From: JAXHTH01 sp034211115
GTDB lineage: Bacteria > Planctomycetota > Phycisphaerae > Phycisphaerales > SM1A02
NCBI GenBank assembly: GCA_034211115.1
Contig: JAXHTH010000263.1
Coordinates: forward strand, 1 to 9,490
DNA: 9,490 bases
Direction of reading: 5' to 3'
Below the pieces are notes generated by a model. The model was not told the DNA's origin. It worked only from the letters and a program-made list of their open reading frames with translations, and searched no databases. The position numbers and the translations under genes are program-made. Shown here piece by piece: positions 1 to 6,033 of the stretch. Every line of letters starts with the position of its first letter. The first letter of the stretch is position 1.

Positions 1-310
1 GATCATCGGGATCCGGTTCCGGTGAGGGCAGATCGGCCTCAAGCAGCCACGCCGCGGACTCGGGATCGTATCGGTAGACGTAGGCGGTCCCGATGTCCGT
101 GTAAGCCAGCGGATCACCGACTACCGCGAGGTCGCCGTGCATCGCCACGCATCGGCCGAAATCACCCGGACCGCCGTCCGGTACCGTGAGCTTCTGCACC
201 TCACATTGGGCCTGCGCCGCGCGAACGCCAAAGATGCCGGCCAGCATCCAAGCCACGACGACAGCGCCCGACGCGAATCGCAGCCCGAAACGATGGTGAT
301 TCTTGCTCAC
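1..310 (-). CDS. Secreted FG-GAP repeat protein, N-terminal fragment (runs off window)
   Basis: Reading leftward from a GTG at 310-308 there is an uninterrupted frame of 103 codons to the window edge. The first ~34 residues form a clear signal peptide: basic start (SKNHHRFGLRF), hydrophobic core (SGAVVVAWMLAGIFGV), then an AQA|QC signal peptidase I site. The mature part opens with a typical FG-GAP_2-type repeat: DGGPGDFGRCVAMHGDLAVVGDP at about residues 45-67, then GTAYVYRYD and AAWLLEADL at about 74-94. Such repeats build beta-propeller blades in exported proteins, so it should act outside the cytoplasm. Binding partner and function are unknown because most of the gene is missing. A G-rich stretch (GGGGGTG) lies about 4 bases before the GTG and is a passable ribosome-binding site. 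No in-frame alternative start exists just upstream. It is divergent from the giant protein at 973, whose N-terminus is also FG-GAP-like, so the two may be related. Confidence 0.82.
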   Translation of the reverse strand, partial: MSKNHHRFGLRFASGAVVVAWMLAGIFGVRAAQAQCEVQKLTVPDGGPGDFGRCVAMHGDLAVVGDPLAYTDIGTAYVYRYDPESAAWLLEADLPSPEPDPDD

Positions 311-845
311 GACACACCCCCATTCGAGATGCTCAACTCCTCTACAAACGTACCCGATAATCCGCGGATCGGAAGTCCGGGGACGTCTTTTCTTCGTGAA
401 TATCGCGGGCGTCGCGATGGAGGATCGCCCCCAGGCCCGGCCGAGGCGCGGCGGGTGGGCTGCCACGCCTCCCCGGCATGACGCCCTCGCGCGGCCGGGG
501 GAGAGCCGCGGCAGCAGAATCGCCGAAATCCGGGCATTTTCTGCTCACGCAACATTTGCGTCGTTCGCCTCATACGAGGGAGGCGCGGTGGTTGTGCGCG
601 AACGGCAGACTGGCTGCAGGCCGGTGAGGCCGGCGGACAACGTCTTGTAACTTAGAAAGACCCGCCTGCGGGCCCTCCGGCAGCGGCTGTCCCGTTCGGC
701 GGCGCTGCAGGCACGTCAGCGGGAACCCGCATGCCGGATCGCCTGCTGTGCACCGCCCTCCCGCCGCCCGGATGAACCACAAGTCGCCCCGGCCCGCCCC
801 CCGGCGGGAGGGTCTGACGTAAATGCAAGAAAGGGCCTGCACGAC
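311..845. other. Divergent intergenic region, no gene recognised
   Basis: About 535 bases between the start of the leftward FG-GAP gene and the promoter region of the rightward giant gene. Open frames exist on both strands, but their translations are Arg/Pro/Gly-rich, lack any recognisable motif and look like frames left open by high GC. A short GC-rich inverted repeat (CCCGC-CT-GCGGG, 661-672) is present without a T-tract. No convincing promoter for the leftward gene could be picked out, nor any structured RNA. Confidence 0.6.
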
Positions 846-862
846 TTGCATAACTTGATGCA
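823..862. promoter_or_regulatory. Repeated ATGCA half-sites around the -35 region, possible operator
   Basis: ATGCAAG at 823-829 is exactly inverted as CTTGCAT at 845-851, with 15 bases between them, so the half-site centres are about 22 bp or two helical turns apart. A third copy of the core, ATGCA at 858-862, forms a second inverted pair with TGCAT at 847-851 across a 6-base spacer. The central copy overlaps the proposed -35 hexamer (846-851). The arrangement is what a repressor or activator site at the giant gene's promoter would look like. The regulator is unknown, and no regulator gene is visible in this window. Confidence 0.4.
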
Positions 863-874
863 GTCCGATATAAG
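846..874 (+). promoter_or_regulatory. Putative sigma70-like promoter of the giant secreted protein gene
   Basis: TTGCAT (846-851) and TATAAG (869-874) are separated by exactly 17 bases. The -10 box matches TATAAT at five of six positions. The -35 is weak (TTG only), which would fit an activated or regulated promoter. Transcription would start near 881, giving a 5' leader of about 90 bases that contains the palindrome at 888-909. It is the most AT-rich short stretch between the two divergent genes. Confidence 0.45.
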
Positions 875-887
875 AATCCCCGTTCCG

Positions 888-909
888 GGACGGACACCGG
901 TGCCCGTCC
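888..909. repeat. 22-bp near-perfect palindrome in the 5' leader
   Basis: GGACGG-a-CACC / GGTG-c-CCGTCC reads the same on both strands except for one a/c mismatch (894 versus 903). It starts about 7 bases after the predicted transcription start, so it could be a dimer-binding operator placed to block initiation. As RNA it would form a hairpin only after opening the central bases into a loop. Function is inferred from position only. Confidence 0.4.
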
Positions 910-972
910 TCCGACCGCCGCAGGGGCGGCGAGTCACATGTCACGCGGTCCCACCAGAACTGGGGATTCACA

Positions 973-3900
973 ATGAAACGCTGCACGACTCCGGCCAGGG
1001 TTCTGTGTGTTGTCATTGCGCTGCTGTTTCCGCTGACGGCGAACGCGCAGGACGACGAGTACGTTGTCTCCACGACGGATGATCTCGATGCCGACACCCG
1101 TTCAGACGTGATCATCGCCGCTCCGGACGGCGGGTCGCCTCTCCCGCTGCCCGGCATCGTCTACGTGACGTCCGGCGAAGATGGCGATCTGATGGTTACG
1201 TTCGAGGGAACCACGGGCGATGATCTTTTCGGTTACGCCGTCACCTGCGATGCCGATCTGAACGGCGACGGGTTCAAGGACGTGGCCGTCGGCGCGCCCC
1301 TGGACGGCGACGGCCGCGTGTATGTCTTTCACGGCCCCTTCGACAGCGCCGTCCCGCTGACCATCAGCGCCCACGATGCGGATCTCGTCCTCAACCGCGT
1401 GTTCTCGTGGATTCATGACTTCGGCAGCGAGGTCGGCGCGCTCGCCGACTTGAGCGGTGATGGCATTGGCGACCTGCGCGCCGCGGGCTGGTTCAGCGAC
1501 GACGAGGATGAGGAGTGGCTGCTTACGTACGTCTTCTCCGGCGCGACCGGCCTGCCCGTCTACGCCTTTGACGAGCGTGCCCTTGCGTTCGATCCGTGGG
1601 CGCCGGTCGACGGCGACGTCGATGGCGATGGCGATGTCGATGCCGCCGATTTCGATACCGTCGTCGCCAACCAGGGCATGAATGATGAGCCCGCGCGGGC
1701 CGACGGCGATCTGAATGCCGACGGCGTCGTCGATACGGGGGACCTCGAACTCGTCAGCGCGAATCTCGGCGCCTTCCTTCTGGGCGGCGCCACCGGCGGC
1801 GCGCCCAACTGCGGCTGCAATCCCGGCACGTGCCCGGAGCCGTGCCTGGCCGTCTGGATCGATTTCGGCGACGGCGGCGAATGGCGCTGTAACGGTGAAC
1901 CGTGTGACTGCTGTCTTGACACAACCAACTGCCCCGGACCCGGCTGCGAGGTCGAGATCTTCGGACTGGGGCCACCGCCGCTGGCCGTCGGCTGCATCAT
2001 CTCCGCGGCCGCGTCGACGGTGCCGTCGCAGGGAGAGCTGCGCTGGAGCATTACCGCCGGACTCTTTCGCGTCGACTTCCCGAATGGTCCGCATGGCAGC
2101 CCGATATCGCTGGAACTTCTTCGGAGAGGACCGGTGACACTCCGAGCGGGATGGAAGAACTGTGACACCTGCTACGACGTAGTCGAGTTCTACATCCGAT
2201 CCGCGCTCGACTCGGATGGCGACTACCTGCCCGACAACTGGGAGACCCTCTACGGGCTCGATCCCTTCTCGCGCGATACCGATGGCAACGGAACACTCGA
2301 TCCATACGAAGACCCGGACCTCGACGGCTGGTTGAATCTCTACGAGTACGCGAACGGAACCGACCCCCTTACGCCTGATCCCGACGGTGATACGGACGAT
2401 GACGGCATCCCCGACGAGTGCGAGTACCTCATCGGCAGCGATCCGTACGATCCCGGCGATCCGGCCGATCCGGACCACGATTCCGACAACGACGGGCTGC
2501 CCGATTATGTCGAGGCGTGCGCGCTCGGGACGGATCCCGATTATTTCGATTCCGATTCCGACGGTCTTCCGGACGGCTGGGAAGTCCACAACGGGATGGA
2601 TCCGTTCAGCAGCGATTCGGACGGCGACGGCACCCTCGACAGCGAGGAGGACGACGACGGCGACGGCCTCATCAACATCGACGAGTGGATCTATGGAACG
2701 GATCCGAACGAGATCGACACCGACGGCGACGGAACCTCCGATGGTGACGAGGTGGCGCAAGGCAGCAACCCCAACGATCCGAGCGATGACGGAGAGGCGC
2801 CGCCCCCGGAAGATGTTGTCGACCTGCGACTCACCATAGGCGATGACAGCGGCAGTCACTCCGAGCGATGGCTGATCAAGGTCGGCTACACCGGCCTCGC
2901 CGCCCCGGGCCACGGAGAAGTCATCACGAAGGTCCGGAAGGTGCGCCGCGGCGAATCCTACGAGATCACCGTCACCCATCTGGGCACCATCCTTGACGAT
3001 CCTGATTACGACTACACCGCCATCGTCGAGCCGCTCAACGATGAATGCGCAGCGATCGATGACCCGGACAACCTGCTCGGCGTGCACGAGGAGGAGTTTT
3101 GCGGTGGCTGCAATTGGGCGGAAGGAAAGACCGCCACGCTCTACCTGCCCAGGATCGACCTCGATGTGGACAGCGATAACGACAACGGCTGGGCGGCTCC
3201 CGATCGCAGTGAGCAGGAGGACGCCGTCGAGGATGATCCCGGCGCGCCCGGGAAGCTGATCGCCGTCAATACGGACAACGTCGACCGGGATTCGATCCCG
3301 GACTTCGCGGATGGCTTTAATCTCGACGGTGAGCCGGGCAACACGGATGACATCTGCATCGGCCGGCAGTTCGTGCCCATTGTGCTCGATCTCGGTTGCG
3401 AGGGCGAGCCGGAGGGGCTCACGATCAGCGTTCAATACAGCGCCTCCGACCCGGCGCAGGTGTACGTGGAAGGCTCGTACTTCGAGGCCGCCCCGGGAAA
3501 CCTGCGCCTGTGGACGAAGGAGGGCGAGGTCGCGCGCGATCCTCGTCCGATCGATGATCCTCAAGCACCGGGCGACTTCGTGCCGGCCGGCACCTTCACC
3601 GCCCAGCAGCTCGGGCTCGAATCCGGAACTGATTCAATAACGCTTTACGTCGAGGCGGTTCGTCCGTGCACCGCTGATACCAACCAGCGAATTGAGATCG
3701 GTCTCGACGGCACGGGGTGCGCAGATGCGGTGAGGCTTCGACCGTACGAGCTCGAGTTCGTGACGTTCGATGAAGAGACAGGGACCGAGGAACGCGCTCC
3801 GCTCGTGCAGTACCCCTCCAATCTGACGCCCGAGCTGGAGATCGAACTCGTCGATATCGAGTTGAACGCTGCAGGTCAGCTTGAGGTTTCGCTTCGGGGG

Positions 3901-6033
3901 CACGTGCTTGATCGGCTGTCTGAACTCGCCGACGATCCGGCGCAGCGACTCCAGGAAGTCCGGTTTTACATCAACGGCCAGGTCGTCGACGTGCTCGGTG
4001 ATCTTCCCGCGCTCTCGCCCGGGTCGGGCATCATGCCCTGGCAGCCCTATCTGCTCGATGTCGAGTTTGAGCGGACGATCACGTTCGATGCGGGTTCGAG
4101 CGTCGTCCGCCCTTCGGCATACATTCTCACCGCGCGAACCTCGCCCAACGCGGCCGGACGGGTCGCCGAGGACGAGATCACCATCGCCATGCAATGGCAG
4201 ATGCTCGATGATCTCTTCCCGCCGCCCGTCACGGGCGAGGTCGGCCTCACGCTGCAGTTCGAGCAGGAGCCGACCGATGACGTGCCGGACTTCGCGTGGG
4301 CCTACTTCGGCGATCGCGATCCGCTGCCGGACGACGGCCAGGTCGCCGAGCCGCTCGAGGCGCCCGCGTCACTCATCTTCACCGGCGAGCTTCTGTTCGT
4401 CGACGAGCAGGTGACCATCCCCTGCACCGTCCAGATCGATGGGCCGCTGGAGTTGACCCCGGATGAGCCGGATGTCTTCTCCGCGAAAGTGACCTATCAC
4501 TTCGACGATGACCTCTCCTACTCGGCCTACACGACGTGGACCGAGACGGATGTCGACAGCCTGCGCTTCATCCAGGACACGGTCCTCGCCCCCCACGCCG
4601 TGCGCGTCGGCGACGATCCTGACGGCGGGTCGTACTTCCTGCCCATCATCGCGCGGGCGGAGGAGATCGACTTCGAGCCGGAGGGGCCCAACGGGTGGAT
4701 GGGAGGATACCTGCTGCGCGCCGAGGGGCTGAATGATGAAAGCGCTGCTGTACTCTCCGGCGTCGTGAACGATGTCGAAACGCCGCTGGCTCCTTTCACG
4801 TTCAGCCCGACGAAATACTACTTCGTCGCTCAGGATCCCGGCCAGCAGTGGCGGCCGCGGATCTTCGTCATCACCGATGCCGATCTCCCGCCCGGGCTGG
4901 ATCAAGTCAAGCCCGAAGGGCTCGTCATCTCGGATGTCCTCGAGCGCGAGCTGCGCTTCACGCTCGCACAGCAGGGGTTCAACCCGGCCAAGCTGGTCGA
5001 TGTCGAGCTGTTTGAAGACGACTTCGGCCCGCCGGCCGAGGAGCCGGGCGAGCCGCCGGCCGAACCGATCACCATGCCGGTGCTGCTCACGTACTTTCAA
5101 CTGATGTTCGGCGAGACCGGCCTTGATCTTTTGGGGTCCTACCAGAGCGCCGGCGGCGTCATCACTCTCGGCGATGTGGCGGGCGACCTCGATGTCGATT
5201 ACTGGACCGCCACACAGGGCACATTCGAGATCGAAATCGAGGAGGACATCGACGCCATCACGGCAGCGCAGCATCTGTTCACCGGCCTGCGAAAGTGCCT
5301 GCCGTACGACGAGTTTGTGGCCGAGCTCGACCCTGGCACCGATCTTGAGTACTGGATCGCCGCGTACAAGCAACGGCTTGTCGTTGCGTCCGAAGTCACC
5401 GCGGCGACGACCCGCCTCTATCTCTCGGGCATCTGCGTCGCGAACGAAGGCTTCGACTGGGTCTTCACATTCAGCGAGCTGACCGAGGGCCAATGGGCGG
5501 CCGCCGTCGGCTTCCTCCCGTTCGCCACTGCGGCTCTGCCGGCAGCCGGACGAGTCGTTCTCAAGAGCGGCGACGATGTTCTGGCAACGTTCGACGGGCC
5601 GGCGCTGGACGCCATCAGGGCTGCATTCAAGAAAAGAAAGTTTCGCGACCGATGGGACGCACTGGGCGACCTCGGCCTCACAATCCAACAACGTAGAATT
5701 CTCGTCCGCCAGGGACTTCTCAAGCCGCCGGGTAACTATGACGCATTGCGAAAGGTCATGGGGCCGAAACCTCCGGGTTTCACCAACCCTCAAGTTCATC
5801 ACAATCTCCCCTGGAAGCACAGGGACCGATTCGCCGAGGTTGGCCTAGATGCGAGCGATGTGCAGTTCGGGCGATGGGTCGAGGGTACGCCACCGGGCTC
5901 GCATCAGGATTGGTCGTGGGACTATAATGAAGCTTGGAAGCAGTTCTTCGACGCGAATCCGGAATTCACTCGTGAACAAGTCCTTCAGAAGCTTCAGGAA
6001 TTCCTCGACAGCGGGCAGTTTCCGACGCGGTAG
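973..6033 (+). CDS. Giant secreted FG-GAP/dockerin/TSP3-repeat protein with C-terminal HNH-type toxin domain
   Basis: A 1,686-residue exported protein. The ATG at 973 follows GGGGA (962-966) at good spacing and opens a signal peptide with an ANA|QD cleavage site after residue 25. Domains in order: FG-GAP-like repeats (~35-190, e.g. DDLFGYAVTCDADLNGDGFKDVAVGAP); dockerin-like Ca-binding pair (213-266); Cys-rich module (280-325, ten Cys); TSP3-like Asp repeats (413-606); a segment with a DSDNDNG motif and a second Asp-rich loop (~731-783); a long beta-rich stretch without recognised domains (~800-1495); a hydrophobic pre-toxin-like helix (1508-1529, around VGFLPFATAALPAAG); a basic linker; and a nuclease-like tip (1557-1686) with paired His 1609-1610. 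I infer a surface or released toxin whose stalk is stiffened by Ca2+. The stop codon overlaps the start of the next gene by one base, and that gene looks like its immunity partner. Domain calls are by eye; the nuclease role is moderately certain and the delivery route unknown. Confidence 0.85.
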   Translation: MKRCTTPARVLCVVIALLFPLTANAQDDEYVVSTTDDLDADTRSDVIIAAPDGGSPLPLPGIVYVTSGEDGDLMVTFEGTTGDDLFGYAVTCDADLNGDGFKDVAVGAPLDGDGRVYVFHGPFDSAVPLTISAHDADLVLNRVFSWIHDFGSEVGALADLSGDGIGDLRAAGWFSDDEDEEWLLTYVFSGATGLPVYAFDERALAFDPWAPVDGDVDGDGDVDAADFDTVVANQGMNDEPARADGDLNADGVVDTGDLELVSANLGAFLLGGATGGAPNCGCNPGTCPEPCLAVWIDFGDGGEWRCNGEPCDCCLDTTNCPGPGCEVEIFGLGPPPLAVGCIISAAASTVPSQGELRWSITAGLFRVDFPNGPHGSPISLELLRRGPVTLRAGWKNCDTCYDVVEFYIRSALDSDGDYLPDNWETLYGLDPFSRDTDGNGTLDPYEDPDLDGWLNLYEYANGTDPLTPDPDGDTDDDGIPDECEYLIGSDPYDPGDPADPDHDSDNDGLPDYVEACALGTDPDYFDSDSDGLPDGWEVHNGMDPFSSDSDGDGTLDSEEDDDGDGLINIDEWIYGTDPNEIDTDGDGTSDGDEVAQGSNPNDPSDDGEAPPPEDVVDLRLTIGDDSGSHSERWLIKVGYTGLAAPGHGEVITKVRKVRRGESYEITVTHLGTILDDPDYDYTAIVEPLNDECAAIDDPDNLLGVHEEEFCGGCNWAEGKTATLYLPRIDLDVDSDNDNGWAAPDRSEQEDAVEDDPGAPGKLIAVNTDNVDRDSIPDFADGFNLDGEPGNTDDICIGRQFVPIVLDLGCEGEPEGLTISVQYSASDPAQVYVEGSYFEAAPGNLRLWTKEGEVARDPRPIDDPQAPGDFVPAGTFTAQQLGLESGTDSITLYVEAVRPCTADTNQRIEIGLDGTGCADAVRLRPYELEFVTFDEETGTEERAPLVQYPSNLTPELEIELVDIELNAAGQLEVSLRGHVLDRLSELADDPAQRLQEVRFYINGQVVDVLGDLPALSPGSGIMPWQPYLLDVEFERTITFDAGSSVVRPSAYILTARTSPNAAGRVAEDEITIAMQWQMLDDLFPPPVTGEVGLTLQFEQEPTDDVPDFAWAYFGDRDPLPDDGQVAEPLEAPASLIFTGELLFVDEQVTIPCTVQIDGPLELTPDEPDVFSAKVTYHFDDDLSYSAYTTWTETDVDSLRFIQDTVLAPHAVRVGDDPDGGSYFLPIIARAEEIDFEPEGPNGWMGGYLLRAEGLNDESAAVLSGVVNDVETPLAPFTFSPTKYYFVAQDPGQQWRPRIFVITDADLPPGLDQVKPEGLVISDVLERELRFTLAQQGFNPAKLVDVELFEDDFGPPAEEPGEPPAEPITMPVLLTYFQLMFGETGLDLLGSYQSAGGVITLGDVAGDLDVDYWTATQGTFEIEIEEDIDAITAAQHLFTGLRKCLPYDEFVAELDPGTDLEYWIAAYKQRLVVASEVTAATTRLYLSGICVANEGFDWVFTFSELTEGQWAAAVGFLPFATAALPAAGRVVLKSGDDVLATFDGPALDAIRAAFKKRKFRDRWDALGDLGLTIQQRRILVRQGLLKPPGNYDALRKVMGPKPPGFTNPQVHHNLPWKHRDRFAEVGLDASDVQFGRWVEGTPPGSHQDWSWDYNEAWKQFFDANPEFTREQVLQKLQEFLDSGQFPTR
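1609..1770 (+). other. Dockerin type I-like domain (residues 213-266)
   Basis: Two EF-hand-like Ca2+-binding loops with their following helices: DGDVDGDGDVDAADFDTVV at residue 213 and DGDLNADGVVDTGDLELVS at residue 244, about 31 residues apart and each ending in a similar NxG turn. This is the DxNxDGxxxxxD pattern of type I dockerins. In clostridia dockerins attach enzymes to cohesin scaffolds. In planctomycete secreted proteins they are frequent without a known cellulosome, so the binding partner here is unknown. The underlying DNA (about 1611-1650) is a run of GAT/GGC-type codons close to a short tandem repeat. Confidence 0.75.
1810..1947 (+). other. Cysteine-rich module (residues 280-325)
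   Basis: Ten cysteines fall within 46 residues: 280, 282, 287, 291, 306, 311, 313, 314, 320 and 325. Further single or paired cysteines follow at 341, 397 and 400 (CDTC). Cysteines are sparse elsewhere in the protein. Because the protein is exported, these probably form disulfides. A metal-binding role is the alternative. I do not recognise the module as a named family. Confidence 0.5.
2209..2790 (+). repeat. Thrombospondin type 3-like Ca-binding repeats (residues 413-606)
   Basis: At least seven copies of a DxDxDGxxDxxE/W-type unit, several followed by a spacer ending in G(T/S/L/M)DP, for example DSDGDYLPDNWE, DTDGNGTLDPYE, DTDDDGIPDECE, DSDNDGLPDYVE, DSDSDGLPDGWE, DSDGDGTLDSEE and DTDGDGTSDGDE. 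Such Asp-rich repeats wrap around Ca2+ ions to form rigid extended stalks and are common in large secreted proteins of Planctomycetes, Myxobacteria and Bacteroidetes. Placed between the N-terminal domains and the long C-terminal half, they probably act as a spacer. The repeated protein motif gives imperfect direct repeats in the DNA, but codons vary between units. Confidence 0.85.
5641..6030 (+). other. C-terminal HNH/endonuclease VII-like toxin domain (residues 1557-1686)
   Basis: The tip has the layout of His-His nuclease toxins (AHH / DUF2380-like relatives of the HNH/endonuclease VII fold). QVHHNLPWKH puts paired His at 1609-1610, followed by F1620 and GLD. Next come QFGRWVEG (1631-1638), a later His in PGSHQDW (H1644), then YNEAWKQFF (1651-1659) and a closing amphipathic helix (EQVLQKLQEFL). 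The first His of the pair is expected to be catalytic, with other His residues binding the metal. Preceding residues 1553-1580 are basic (KKRKFRDRW, QQRRILVRQ), as often seen before nuclease tips. Local GC is lower than in the stalk. A DNase or RNase role follows from family resemblance only. Confidence 0.6.

Noticed and set aside
303..650. Plus-strand small frames at 137-481 and 303-650
   Set aside because: They overlap the well-supported secreted-protein start on the minus strand or run through non-coding sequence, and their Arg/Pro/Gly-rich products resemble nothing.
661..672. CCCGC-CT-GCGGG hairpin as a terminator
   Set aside because: No T-tract on either strand and no gene ends nearby, since both flanking genes start from this region.
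570..1157. 195-codon minus-strand frame across the divergent intergenic region
   Set aside because: It overlaps the promoter and signal-peptide region of the giant gene, has no ribosome-binding site or motif, and its composition looks like random GC-rich sequence.
1611..1650. GGCGATGTCGATGGCGAT-like run as a possible tandem repeat or CRISPR-like element
   Set aside because: It is fully explained by the DxDxDG codons of the dockerin loop. Unit length and spacing do not fit CRISPR.
1102..3564. Long (820-codon) open frame on the minus strand inside the giant gene
   Set aside because: It lies opposite the Asp/Gly repeat coding region. Its product is a monotonous Val/Ile/Arg/Ala-rich mirror of GAT/GAC codons, with no domain, signal or ribosome-binding site. 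It stays open because of the repetitive GC-rich codons on the other strand.
4369..5820. 483-codon open frame on the minus strand inside the giant gene
   Set aside because: Antisense to a well-supported coding frame, with no recognisable motif, so an artefact of high GC.
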